Positions 9,045-17,586 of a stretch of DNA of 64,000 nt are shown here, piece by piece; the first letter of the stretch is position 1; every line of letters starts with the position of its first letter. The notes below the pieces were generated by a model. It ran no database searches. It had not been told where the DNA came from and saw only the letters and a list, made by a program, of their open reading frames with translations. The stretch lies in the NCBI GenBank assembly GCA_023388255.1, contig JAEWGO010000015.1, forward strand, positions 62,001 through 126,000, in the 5' to 3' direction. The translations under genes were made by a program, and so were the position numbers. This stretch comes from Pseudomonadota bacterium (GTDB lineage Bacteria; Pseudomonadota; Gammaproteobacteria; Xanthomonadales; Rhodanobacteraceae).

Positions 9045-11759
9045 TCAGGTGCCTTCGGCCTGCAGTGCCTGCTTTGCGAGTCGTTGCACTCGACTGGTCG
9101 CGTCGCCTTCGCCAAGACCATCCACTGCGGATCGCAGCAATGGTTCGGCTGCACGCGCCATGCCGCGCTTGTCGAGCACGAGCCCGTGCAGCGCGTCGAG
9201 ACGGGCCTTCCACAGGCCATCGGCGCCTGCCGCTTCGAGTGCCTGCGCATCGAGCGTGTCGAGCACGCCGGCGGCTGTGTCGATCTGGCCGAGATCGAGT
9301 TCGGCCGCCGCCAGCCAGAAGCCGGCGATCTGGCTTTGCGGATTTTTCGCCGATAACAGCGTGCTGAGTTTCGCGTACGCGGGCCGGAGTTTCGTCGCGG
9401 CTTCGCGCGCATCGCCGCTCTCGTACAACGCTTGTCCCCAGTTGGCGAGGGTGATGTTGCTGAAGTTGTGGTCCTGGCCGAACTTGGCGCGGAAGCCTTC
9501 GTGCACGCGCCGCGCGTAGTCGATCGCGGCCGGCCAGTCGTGGCGCTTCATCGCGACGTCGAACAGGTCGCTCAGCACCATCAGGTTGCGCGTGTGGTCT
9601 TCGCCGAGCAGTTGCACGATCGTTTTCTGCGCGTCGAGCAGTTGCGTTTCGGCTTTCTGCAAATCGCCGTCGAGCGTGTACGTGCGAGCGATGGCGGCCT
9701 TGGCGAACGCGACGACGAGGCCGTTGTCGTTGCCACGCGCATTGATTTCGGCGATCAGGTCTTCGCCTTCCTTGCGTGCTTCCTGCGTCTTCCCGGTCTG
9801 GGTCAAGGCGCCGATCAGGTCCATGCGCATCGAGTCGCGCAAGGTGACGTTGTCCGGTTCGGCCTGGCGCAGCAGCGGGATCGCGGTGCGGTACAGCGGC
9901 AGTGCCTTGGCGTAGTCGCCGCGGTTCATGTCGTACACGCCCCAGGCCGAGGCGACGAGATAACGCGTGTACGGGTCCTGCGTGCCGGCGGTGAGGCGGT
10001 CGAGGGTCTGCAATTCCTTCAGCGACTCGTCGAACTTCGAGGTGCGCGTCAGCAGGCGCGCGAACAGGGTGCGCGCCTTGAGTGCGTCGAGGCTGGCGGC
10101 GCCTTCCTCGCGCTCGTACAGCGCGAGCGCCTGGCGCGCCTCGGCTTCGGCTTCGGGCAGCAGCTCGATCATGTTCAGCAGCATGGTCAGGCTGGTGCGC
10201 ACCGACGCCTCGGTCAGCGGCTGTGCTGCGAAGCGTTTGCCGATGCGGTCGCGCGCGCCGAGCAGCACGTCCTTCAGCGACGCGCCTTGGCCTTTGGCGA
10301 CAACCAGCGGGTTCGAGCGGCCGATCAGGTCTTCGTTGAGGAAGCGGTTGATCGCGCTGGCGCGTTCGAGTTCGCGTTGCGCGACGTTGCGCGCCTGCAC
10401 CGCTGTCCGATACAGCGCGAGCGCGACCACGGCACTGAGCGCCAGCGCCGCGATCAGCGCAATCAGATAGGGCCGCCGCGCGCGGCTGCGCGCGAGCGTC
10501 TCCCGCGCGATGCGTGCCTGCTGCTCGATCTGTTCCGCGCGAAGTGCCTGTTCGCGACGCTGTTCGCACGCGCGCAGCCGCGCAGCGAGTTCGGCGACGC
10601 TGGCCAGACGCCGCTGCGGGTTGCCGTCGGTCGCCAGCGCGATGTCCTCGCGCAGCAGGTCGTCGGCGATGTCCTGCTCCCAGCCCGAAGTCATCGGCTT
10701 GTTCAGATGGCCACACAGCAGCTGATACAGCAGGATGCCGAGCGCGAACACGTCGCTCTGCACGGTCGGGGTATGGCCGGCGAAGACCTCCGGCGCGATG
10801 TACAGCGGCGTCCCGCTGCTCGAATCGGTCGACACGTTCTGCGTGATGGTCAGGCCAAGGCGGGTGATGCCGAGCGCGTCGATGCGCTCGGGATCGAGCA
10901 GGCGGCCGCTGCCGAAATCGGTAAGGCGAATGCGCCAGCCGTCGCCGTCCGCAACGATCAGCACGTTGGCGGGCTTGAGGTCCTTGTGCAGCACGCCAAC
11001 CGCGTGGGCCGCGGCGACCGCATCGGCGATCTGCAGGAACAGGCCGATGCGTTCCTCCTGCGTCAGCGCCGGCAGTCCGTCCGGCGCCCAGTCGAGCAGG
11101 CTCTGGCCGCCGTATTCGCATTCAAGGAAGAACGGCGGCGTTTCGAAGTTCCAGTCGATGATGTCGATGAACAGCGCGCGTTCGTCGGTGCCTTCGCGCA
11201 ACACGCGCGACAAGGTCACTTCGCGCTTGAGTGCGCGCAGGCGATCACCGTCGGCAGCGAACTTGTACACGCGCTGCGCATGCGTGCGTGCCTGTTCGGC
11301 CAGCCACACTTCGCTGCCGTGCGTGGCACCCAGCTGGCGCAGCAGGATGAAGTTCTCGCGTCCCGGTACCGGCTGTCCGGCGGCGAGGTCGAGCCGGCTG
11401 GTCAGGCTGTTGCCGACGGCCATGCGGGAAACGGTACCGTCGAGGCGGTAGCCGACTCGCGCCTGCGTCATCAGGCGTTCGGCGTTCGCTTCGCCTAGCG
11501 CGCGCCGCAGCTTGGTCACCGCGTTCGGCAGCACCTTGTCGACGGTGACGCGTCCGACCCAGACCTCGCGCAGCAGTTCTTCCTTGGTCACCACCTCGCC
11601 GGCATGGCGCAGCAGGTAGGCGAGCACGTCGAGCGCGCGCCGTTCGACGTCCACCGGCAATCCGCCGACGCGCAGTTCGAAGCGTGCCTCGTCGAACTCG
11701 GCCGTACCGAAACGGTAGGTGTAACACGGAGCAGGGGCAGAATCGGTCTGGCTGTTCAT
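9045..11759 (-). CDS. Winged-helix / Ser-Thr protein kinase / TPR membrane regulator
   Basis: 904 residues with an unusual fusion. Residues about 15-110 are an OmpR/CadC-type winged helix (YRFGTAEFDEARFELRVGG ... RALDVLAYLLRHAGEVVTKEELLREVWVG ... VGYRLDG). Residues about 140-400 are a Hanks-type kinase: VYKF lysine, HKDLKPAN (258-265) with catalytic Asp260, DFG at 281-283, and TPLYIAPEVF. A single membrane helix spans about 431-452 (YLIALIAALALSAVVALALY), and the rest (about 470-900) is TPR-like helical repeats, expected in the periplasm. DNA binding and kinase would thus be cytoplasmic and the TPR part would sense outside. It is divergent from the secreted protein at 12098 and upstream of the propeller protein. 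Target promoters and phosphorylation substrates are unknown. Confidence 0.9.
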   Translation of the reverse strand: MNSQTDSAPAPCYTYRFGTAEFDEARFELRVGGLPVDVERRALDVLAYLLRHAGEVVTKEELLREVWVGRVTVDKVLPNAVTKLRRALGEANAERLMTQARVGYRLDGTVSRMAVGNSLTSRLDLAAGQPVPGRENFILLRQLGATHGSEVWLAEQARTHAQRVYKFAADGDRLRALKREVTLSRVLREGTDERALFIDIIDWNFETPPFFLECEYGGQSLLDWAPDGLPALTQEERIGLFLQIADAVAAAHAVGVLHKDLKPANVLIVADGDGWRIRLTDFGSGRLLDPERIDALGITRLGLTITQNVSTDSSSGTPLYIAPEVFAGHTPTVQSDVFALGILLYQLLCGHLNKPMTSGWEQDIADDLLREDIALATDGNPQRRLASVAELAARLRACEQRREQALRAEQIEQQARIARETLARSRARRPYLIALIAALALSAVVALALYRTAVQARNVAQRELERASAINRFLNEDLIGRSNPLVVAKGQGASLKDVLLGARDRIGKRFAAQPLTEASVRTSLTMLLNMIELLPEAEAEARQALALYEREEGAASLDALKARTLFARLLTRTSKFDESLKELQTLDRLTAGTQDPYTRYLVASAWGVYDMNRGDYAKALPLYRTAIPLLRQAEPDNVTLRDSMRMDLIGALTQTGKTQEARKEGEDLIAEINARGNDNGLVVAFAKAAIARTYTLDGDLQKAETQLLDAQKTIVQLLGEDHTRNLMVLSDLFDVAMKRHDWPAAIDYARRVHEGFRAKFGQDHNFSNITLANWGQALYESGDAREAATKLRPAYAKLSTLLSAKNPQSQIAGFWLAAAELDLGQIDTAAGVLDTLDAQALEAAGADGLWKARLDALHGLVLDKRGMARAAEPLLRSAVDGLGEGDATSRVQRLAKQALQAEGT

Positions 11760-12097
11760 GCGATCTGAATCGAAAAACGGGATGAAATGAGCGCGGGCCG
11801 GGCGTCATCGACCGCCGTTACCCAATCGTTACCGCTCCGTTTCCCGCACGTGCTTACAACAGACACGCGAGTCGCCTAGTATGCGGCGCAACGCAGGTAA
11901 AGTGGTTCGAACTTAAAAAACCAACGGGCTGACCGATTCCCTGATCGAGCGGTCGTCCGCGCGCGAACCCTGCCGTCCATCACGACTGCCGTCGATGGGC
12001 GTGCCCCACGAGCCAGCATAGTCGTGCGTGCCATCCGGCGCGCAGCGGCGCCGTGTTGCCTGCGTGTCCCGCAATCCACCCCTGAGGAAGAACCATC
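11760..12097. other. Divergent intergenic region
   Basis: 338 bases between the kinase-regulator gene (minus) and the secreted protein gene (plus). It contains no convincing gene. An AT-rich patch near 11894-11925 could hold promoter elements; no defined operator was seen. GAGGAAG at about 12083-12089 is the ribosome site of the right-hand gene. Confidence 0.5.
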
Positions 12098-13714
12098 ATG
12101 TCGAAGAAGACCCTGCTCGCCGCCGCCGTCGTCGCCGCCTTCGCGATGCCTGCGCTCGCGCAGACCGTACCGTGGCGGGCCGTCATCGGTACCAATTCGA
12201 GCGTCGTCGTGCCCGGCCTGCCGAGCACGTCGCGCAGCTACGGCGATGTCCTGCTCGGCGATGCCGGCGCCGGTCGCGTCGGCGCGCGTATGACTACATC
12301 CGGAATCCAGGGCTACTGGGCCTACCGGCAAGGCGCGTGGGCGCAGTACATGAAGGAGGGTGTGACCGGCGCGCTCGGCCCGGGCCGCAGCGGCGGCGAA
12401 AGCACGCACGTGTTCCTCGACTACAACTCCGGCTTCGGTGCTGCCGGCTTCGACGGTCAGCGCGTGTTCGTGGCCAAGGCCGGCAATCAGAACGACGCCG
12501 TGAACGCGACCTGGGGCGTGTGGCGCTGGGACCAGCAGAAGAACATCGAGGTCGCGCGCGTGCTCACCGACGGCGCGCTCGGCCCGGGCATGGGGACGGA
12601 CTGGACGTATGCGGCCAACACGTCCTTCAGTCCGCGTGCGATGAACAATGGCCGCGTCATCGTCAACGCTACGGTGACCTCGCCGACCGGCCAGACCAAC
12701 GGTCTGCTCATGCAGTCGGTGCCCGGTCAGGGCAACCAACCGTGCATGCTGCGCAACTCGACCTCGCGCGACCTGGCGCCGAACCTCATCGCGGGCGACT
12801 ACTTCGATACGTCATGGGACCTCAATTCGCTGGCGTTGACGCCGGGCAGCCGCGTCTATGGCGCGTTCAGCGCGAGCAGCGGCAACGGCATCTGGGAAGT
12901 CTGCAACGGCGCCCCGCGCGCGCGCGCCGCGACCGGCCGCACCGATGCGCTCGGCCCCGACATCGGCGTCGCAACCGCGACGTTCACCAGTTCCTTCACC
13001 ACGCCGCGGCCGGGCAATGAAGGCAACGTCTACTTCTTCGCCAGCTTCCGCCCCACCTCGGGCGATTCCAGCCGCACCGGCCTGTTCTGGAACGACAGCG
13101 CGACGAATCGTCCGCTGGCGATGAACGACGCCGCCGGCACTTACGGACCGCACTGGCTCGACGCGACCTGGAGTTCGTTCAACAACGGTACGCTGATGTC
13201 CGCCGGCGAATGGAGCGCGTTCACCGCCACTGTGCGCACCGGCGACGGCGGCACGCCGAGCGGCCTGTGGCGCGTCAAGGCCGGCGGCTCGCCGGAACTG
13301 GTTGCGCTGTTCGACCTGCCGGGCAGCTACGGCCCGGAGGCCGGACGCACCTGGCGCAGCTTCTACGCCAGCGCGATCCTGTCCAACGGCGACATCCTCG
13401 TCTCCGCCTACACCAACCCGAACAACGAATACGCGCTCTGGCTGCTCAAGCGCGGCGCGCCGCCGCGGCGGATCCTCGTCGCCGGGCAAAGCGTATCGAT
13501 CCCGACCGCATCGGGTATCGTCGCCGACACGGCAACCAGCTTCAGCTTCGACGATTCCGGCCCCGCGCTCTACGGCGGCGGTTCGGATTCGTGGATCGGT
13601 GCCGACGGCAGCGTGCTCGTTCAGGTCAACGCCGCCACCTATGGCAGCGTGCGCGTGATGGCGACGCCGTCCAATCCAGTCGATCTGATCTTCAGGAACG
13701 GCTTCGACGGCTGA
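12098..13714 (+). CDS. Secreted protein with C-terminal IFRNGFDG tag
   Basis: 538 residues. MSKKTLLAAAVVAAFAMPAL with cleavage after ALA-Q is a clear Sec signal peptide. The mature part is rich in Gly, Ser, Thr and Trp, with repeating beta-strand blocks (GVWRWDQ, GLLMQSV, GIWEVCNG, GLFWNDS, GLWRVKAGG, ALWLLKRG) about 50-60 residues apart, suggesting a propeller. No enzyme motif is visible and I do not recognise a named family. The protein ends NPVDLIFRNGFDG, the clearest copy of the IFxxGF tail found in several exported proteins of the window. It is divergently transcribed from the kinase/TPR regulator and closed by a strong terminator. Confidence 0.75.
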   Translation: MSKKTLLAAAVVAAFAMPALAQTVPWRAVIGTNSSVVVPGLPSTSRSYGDVLLGDAGAGRVGARMTTSGIQGYWAYRQGAWAQYMKEGVTGALGPGRSGGESTHVFLDYNSGFGAAGFDGQRVFVAKAGNQNDAVNATWGVWRWDQQKNIEVARVLTDGALGPGMGTDWTYAANTSFSPRAMNNGRVIVNATVTSPTGQTNGLLMQSVPGQGNQPCMLRNSTSRDLAPNLIAGDYFDTSWDLNSLALTPGSRVYGAFSASSGNGIWEVCNGAPRARAATGRTDALGPDIGVATATFTSSFTTPRPGNEGNVYFFASFRPTSGDSSRTGLFWNDSATNRPLAMNDAAGTYGPHWLDATWSSFNNGTLMSAGEWSAFTATVRTGDGGTPSGLWRVKAGGSPELVALFDLPGSYGPEAGRTWRSFYASAILSNGDILVSAYTNPNNEYALWLLKRGAPPRRILVAGQSVSIPTASGIVADTATSFSFDDSGPALYGGGSDSWIGADGSVLVQVNAATYGSVRVMATPSNPVDLIFRNGFDG

Positions 13715-13737
13715 TCCGTTCCGTTGCAACGATTCGA

Positions 13738-13767
13738 CAAGGCCGCCGCAAGGCGGCCTTGTTTTTT
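13738..13767 (+). terminator. Rho-independent terminator
   Basis: 10-bp perfect stem CAAGGCCGCC (13738-13747) / GGCGGCCTTG (13752-13761), loop GCAA, then six T (13762-13767). Confidence 0.92.
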
Positions 13768-13791
13768 GTGGCGCTGGGCTAGACTCGGACA

Positions 13792-15534
13792 ATGGTGCCG
13801 TCCACCACAGGTTCCACCGCTCCCGTCGCCGCGATGCCGGCACGCGCCGCCGCGCTGATCCTCGACGCCTTCCTCGATTACAACGAGCGCTTCGCCGACA
13901 TCACGCGGCGCGCGCGGCGCCACTTCGAACGGCGTGACTGGCGCCAGGCGCAGGTCGACGCGGTCGCGCGCATCGATCTCTACGACGTCTGCGTGGCGGA
14001 GGCGCTGGCAAGGCTCGAACTGCTGCTCGACGACCGCGTGCGCTCACGTCCGCTGTGGGCGGCGATGCGGCGCGACTATGCCGCCCTGATCGAGCCGCTG
14101 CTCGACCGCGAACTGACCAAGACCTTCTTCAACACCTTGTCGCGGCGCTTCTTCAATACGCTCGGCGTCGACGTCGCGATCGAATTCGTCGCACTCGACG
14201 AAGAGCCGACCCGCGGCATCGCCGAGCCCGTCGCGCTGAACCGCTATGCGGCCGGCCACGATCTCGCCGGAACCTGCGCGCGCATCCTCGCCGACTGCCC
14301 GTTCGCGCATCGCCATGTCGACCCGTCACGCAGCGCGATCGCGATTGCACGGGAAATCGCCGAACGCATGTTCGAGGAAGGCATGCCGGTGCTTGCGATC
14401 GAGCTGTTGCGCCCGGTGTTCTATCGCGAACGTCGTGCGTATCTGGTCGGCCGCATCGAGGATGGCCAGGGCGGCACGCCGTTGGTCATCGCATTCACCA
14501 GCCGCGGCGACGGCGTGCGCGCCGATGCCGTGCTGACCAATCTCAACCAGATTTCGTTGCTGTTCGGCTATGCACGCAATTCCTTCCATGCCGACCTGCC
14601 GACCGTCGGCGACACGGTCGTGTTCCTGCAGGCGTTGATGCCGCACAAGCCGATCGGCGAGATCTACAGCGTGCTCGGCCGCAACAAGCAGGGCAAGACC
14701 GAACGCTATCGGCATCTGTTCCGCTATCTCGCGGCGCACCCGGATGAACGCCTCGTGCGCGCCGATGGCGAGCGCGGCATGGTCATGGCAGTGTTCACAC
14801 CGTGCGACTATCCGCTCGTCATCAAGGTGATCCGCGATCATTTCGCGTATCCGAAGGACATTGCGCGGCGCGAGGTCGAGGAGAAATACCGGCTGGTCGC
14901 GGGCTACGACCGCGTCGGACGCCTCGTCGATGCACAGGAGTTCCGCAACCTGCGGTTCCCGCTGCGCCTGTTCGAGGAAAGCCTGCTGGCCGAACTGACC
15001 GGCGAATGCGCCGAGAGCGTCGCCGTCGATGGCAACGAGCTGGTCGTGCTGCACGGCTATGTCGAGCGCCGCCTGCGTCCGCTCAACCTGTACGCGCGCG
15101 AGGCCTCGTTCGACGACGCGCGCCGTGCGGTGCAGGACTACGGCCAGGCGATCAAGGATCTCGCGCGCAGCAACATCTTCCCGGGCGACCTCTTGCTGAA
15201 GAACTTCGGCGTGTCGCGCATCGGTCGCGCGATCTTCTACGACTACGACGAACTGTGCCTGGTCGAGCAATGCCGTTTCCGCCGTCTGCCAGAAGCGCCC
15301 GACGGCGACGAGACGAGACCGCTCGAGGACTGGCTCGGCGTGAGCGAAAACGACGTCTTCCCGGAGCAGTTTCCGCGCTTCCTCGGGCTGCCCCACCCCT
15401 TGCGGCAGGCCTTGCTGGAAGCACACCCGGAAATCTTCGATGCGGATTGGTGGCAGTCGCTGCGCATGCGTTTCCTGGCCGGCGATCCGGGCGACGTGCC
15501 GCCATATCCGGCCTCGGCACGCCTGCCCGAATAG
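13792..15534 (+). CDS. aceK: Isocitrate dehydrogenase kinase/phosphatase AceK
   Basis: 580 residues. AceK phosphorylates and dephosphorylates Icd, throttling the TCA cycle so that isocitrate enters the glyoxylate bypass. The N-terminal regulatory half has LTKTFFNTLSRRFFNTLGVD. The kinase half has the ATP loop ERGMVMAVFTPCDYPLVIKV, then IFPGDLLLKNFGVSRIGR (Gly465-Asp466, Asn471) and FYDYDEL (483-487), as in E. coli AceK. The start at 13792 lacks a strong ribosome site; Met at 13834 is an alternative. The usual partners aceA and aceB are not adjacent. Its target residue, Ser112 of Icd, is conserved in this window. Confidence 0.96.
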   Translation: MVPSTTGSTAPVAAMPARAAALILDAFLDYNERFADITRRARRHFERRDWRQAQVDAVARIDLYDVCVAEALARLELLLDDRVRSRPLWAAMRRDYAALIEPLLDRELTKTFFNTLSRRFFNTLGVDVAIEFVALDEEPTRGIAEPVALNRYAAGHDLAGTCARILADCPFAHRHVDPSRSAIAIAREIAERMFEEGMPVLAIELLRPVFYRERRAYLVGRIEDGQGGTPLVIAFTSRGDGVRADAVLTNLNQISLLFGYARNSFHADLPTVGDTVVFLQALMPHKPIGEIYSVLGRNKQGKTERYRHLFRYLAAHPDERLVRADGERGMVMAVFTPCDYPLVIKVIRDHFAYPKDIARREVEEKYRLVAGYDRVGRLVDAQEFRNLRFPLRLFEESLLAELTGECAESVAVDGNELVVLHGYVERRLRPLNLYAREASFDDARRAVQDYGQAIKDLARSNIFPGDLLLKNFGVSRIGRAIFYDYDELCLVEQCRFRRLPEAPDGDETRPLEDWLGVSENDVFPEQFPRFLGLPHPLRQALLEAHPEIFDADWWQSLRMRFLAGDPGDVPPYPASARLPE

Positions 15535-15546
15535 TTGGCCGGCGCG

Positions 15547-15714
15547 TCAGATTCTCGGCCCGCGACGCCCCATGACCAGCGACACCACGAACAGGATCAG
15601 GAATACGACGAACAGGATCTTCGCGATACCGACCGCGGAACCGGCAATACCGCCAAATCCGAGCACCGCGGCGATCAGTGCAATGACCAGGAAGACGATG
15701 GCGTAGTGCAGCAT
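15547..15714 (-). CDS. DUF1328 small membrane protein (YtjA-like)
   Basis: 55 residues, MLHYAIVFLVIALIAAVLGF through two hydrophobic helices separated by GGIAGSAVGIAKI, ending MGRRGPRI. This matches the DUF1328/YtjA family of tiny two-helix inner-membrane proteins of unknown role, often linked to envelope stress. GAGGAG lies 7 nt before the ATG. It is convergent with aceK, 12 bases apart. Confidence 0.88.
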   Translation of the reverse strand: MLHYAIVFLVIALIAAVLGFGGIAGSAVGIAKILFVVFLILFVVSLVMGRRGPRI

Positions 15715-15917
15715 GGTGATCTCCTCAGTTTTGATGGGCGATACAACCGTGGAAACGCCGCTTGCGACTCATGCGGCGAAGCGACAGGCTGCATGAATGT
15801 GGATGAATCGAAGGCCAATCCGTGCAAGTGCTCGTTCATCGTCGATTCGGGGATGGGCTTGCATCGCGCTGTGCTAGGCTGACCGACCTCTCGTGCATCG
15901 AATCCGGGGATCAATCC

Positions 15918-16868
15918 ATGAAGAAGCTCGCCTGTCTGTTGCCGTTTACGCTGATCCTTGCCGCCTGTGGTTCGCCCGATGCGCCGCCCGCGGCCGACAA
16001 GGCGCCGGCAACGGCCGCTCCGGCCGATCAGCCGGCCAATCCCTTGCCGCCGCAGAGCGCGAACGATCTGGTTTCCGCCAAACTCGACCAGGTGCTCGCC
16101 GGCGATTGGCGCTCCGCCGCGAACAAGGCGCGCGACCAGTACCGCCATCCGAAACAGACTCTCGAATTCTTCGGCGTGAAACCGACCGACACCGTGGTCG
16201 AAATCACTCCGGGCGGCGGGTGGTACGCCGAGATCCTCGCGCCGTGGCTGAAGGGCAGTGGCACTTATGTCGCCGCCGTCGGCAAGCCGAGCAGGCCGGA
16301 AGGCGAGGCCGCGCAGGACAAGAGCGCGCTGCAGAAGATGTTCGAGGGCAATCCGGCCGAGTTCGGCGAAGCCAAGACGGTCGTGTTCGACAACACCGCG
16401 CCGGTATTCGGCGAACCGGCTTCGGCCGATGTCGTCCTCACCTTCCGCAACGTCCACAACTGGGTCATGGGTGACACCGCGCCAGCCAAATTCAAGGCGT
16501 TCTTCGACGTGCTCAAGCCAGGCGGCACGCTCGGCGTGGTCGACCATCGCGCCGCCGCCGGCGCCGATCTGGAGAAGATCAAGAAGTCCGGCTACCTGCC
16601 ACAGGACTACGTGATCAAGCTCGCCACCGATGCCGGCTTCACCTTGGTCGCACAGAGCGAGATCAATGCGAACCCGAAGGACACCAAGGACTACGAGAAG
16701 GGCGTGTGGACCTTGCCGCCGACCCTGACCCTGGGCGAGCAGGACAAGGACAAGTACGTCGCGATCGGCGAGTCCGATCGCATGACCTTGAAGTTCGAGA
16801 AGCCGAAGGGCGACAAGATCTTCCAGCAGAACGTCGACAAGGCGCCGGCCGAAGCCGACAAGCACTGA
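15918..16868 (+). CDS. Methyltransferase-fold lipoprotein
   Basis: 316 residues. The N-terminus MKKLACLLPFTLILAACGS is a lipoprotein signal with lipobox LAAC, followed by an Ala/Pro-rich linker. The rest is a class I S-adenosylmethionine methyltransferase fold: FFGVKPTDTVVEITPGGGWYAEILAPWL (motif I), then ADVVLTFRNVHNW and FKAFFDVLKPGGTLGVVDHRA. It resembles the predicted methyltransferases of COG4798. Export to the envelope is odd for an enzyme needing cytoplasmic SAM, so the catalytic role is doubtful. Met 15918 is chosen because upstream in-frame starts would bury the signal. A GC hairpin follows the stop. Confidence 0.82.
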   Translation: MKKLACLLPFTLILAACGSPDAPPAADKAPATAAPADQPANPLPPQSANDLVSAKLDQVLAGDWRSAANKARDQYRHPKQTLEFFGVKPTDTVVEITPGGGWYAEILAPWLKGSGTYVAAVGKPSRPEGEAAQDKSALQKMFEGNPAEFGEAKTVVFDNTAPVFGEPASADVVLTFRNVHNWVMGDTAPAKFKAFFDVLKPGGTLGVVDHRAAAGADLEKIKKSGYLPQDYVIKLATDAGFTLVAQSEINANPKDTKDYEKGVWTLPPTLTLGEQDKDKYVAIGESDRMTLKFEKPKGDKIFQQNVDKAPAEADKH

Positions 16869-16879
16869 CGTGCGGCTAC

Positions 16880-16903
16880 GGCGCCCGCCTGCAGGCGGGC
16901 GCC
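16880..16903 (+). terminator. Probable terminator hairpin
   Basis: 10-bp perfect stem GGCGCCCGCC (16880-16889) / GGCGGGCGCC (16894-16903) with loop TGCA; followed by TTCGGCTTCTCC, with only weak T enrichment. Confidence 0.6.
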
Positions 16904-16964
16904 TTCGGCTTCTCCTTGAAGGCCGTCCGGTTCGCTGGCACTTCCCTCAAGCCCTGCGCCGCTC

Positions 16965-17516
16965 ATGCTGATCCTGCTCAACAAGCCGTTCGGTGTGCTC
17001 TGCCAATTCACCGATCGCAGTGACCCGTCGCGGCGCACGCTGGCCGAGTTCATCCATCAAACGGACGTCTATCCGGCTGGACGGCTGGACCTCGATTCCG
17101 AAGGACTGTTGCTGCTGACCGACAACGGCGCGCTCGCGCACCGCTTGACCGATCCGCGCCACAAGCAGGCCAAAACCTACCTCGTGCAGGTCGAAGGTGT
17201 CGTCGCTGCGAACGCGCTCGCGGCATTGCGCCGCGGCGTCGTGTTGAACGACGGCCCGACCCTGCCGGCCGAAGCCGAGGTGCTCGCGGAACCGCCGGGA
17301 TGGTTGTGGCCTCGCGATCCGCCGGTGCGATTCCGCAAGACCGTTCAGGATGGATGGTTGCGCCTGACGATCCGCGAAGGCCGCAACCGGCAGGTGCGCC
17401 GCATGACCGCGGCGGTCGGCCTGCCGACGTTGCGCCTGATCCGCGAGCGTGTCGGGGAGCACATGCTTGGCGCGCTGAAACCGGGTGAATCGAGCGTCGT
17501 ACGGGATGAAACGTGA
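16965..17516 (+). CDS. rluE: 23S rRNA pseudouridine synthase, RluE type
   Basis: 183 residues, a compact pseudouridine synthase without an S4 domain, as in RluE, which modifies U2457 of 23S rRNA in E. coli. Motifs are MLILLNKPFGVLCQF, the catalytic loop PAGRLDLDSEGLLLLT with the nucleophilic aspartate of GRLD, DPRHKQAKTYLVQVEG and IREGRNRQVRRMTAAVG. The RluB/RluE/RluF group is certain; RluE is the best fit because of the missing S4 domain and short length. No ribosome site is obvious. Confidence 0.88.
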   Translation: MLILLNKPFGVLCQFTDRSDPSRRTLAEFIHQTDVYPAGRLDLDSEGLLLLTDNGALAHRLTDPRHKQAKTYLVQVEGVVAANALAALRRGVVLNDGPTLPAEAEVLAEPPGWLWPRDPPVRFRKTVQDGWLRLTIREGRNRQVRRMTAAVGLPTLRLIRERVGEHMLGALKPGESSVVRDET

Positions 17517-17586
17517 ATCGCGGGGCGAGCGGTGAGGCGCGCCGCGGCGTACAGTGCCGCCTCGTCTGTCACGTTCCGGCGCTGCC

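Noticed and set aside
6493..11121. A 1542-codon minus-strand frame joining the propeller protein and part of the kinase gene
   Set aside because: The upstream part is a different frame from the kinase/TPR protein, rich in Arg/Ala/Pro with no domain; it is a high-GC stop-free shadow. The real start is the signal peptide at 8973.
9432..11498. A 688-codon plus-strand frame opposite the kinase gene
   Set aside because: Antisense shadow; no domain, no ribosome site.
11890..11930. A tRNA-like TTCGAA segment
   Set aside because: No cloverleaf arms could be paired around it.
16965..17516. A truncated RluB
   Set aside because: The start is a normal RluE beginning and no S4 remnant is seen upstream.
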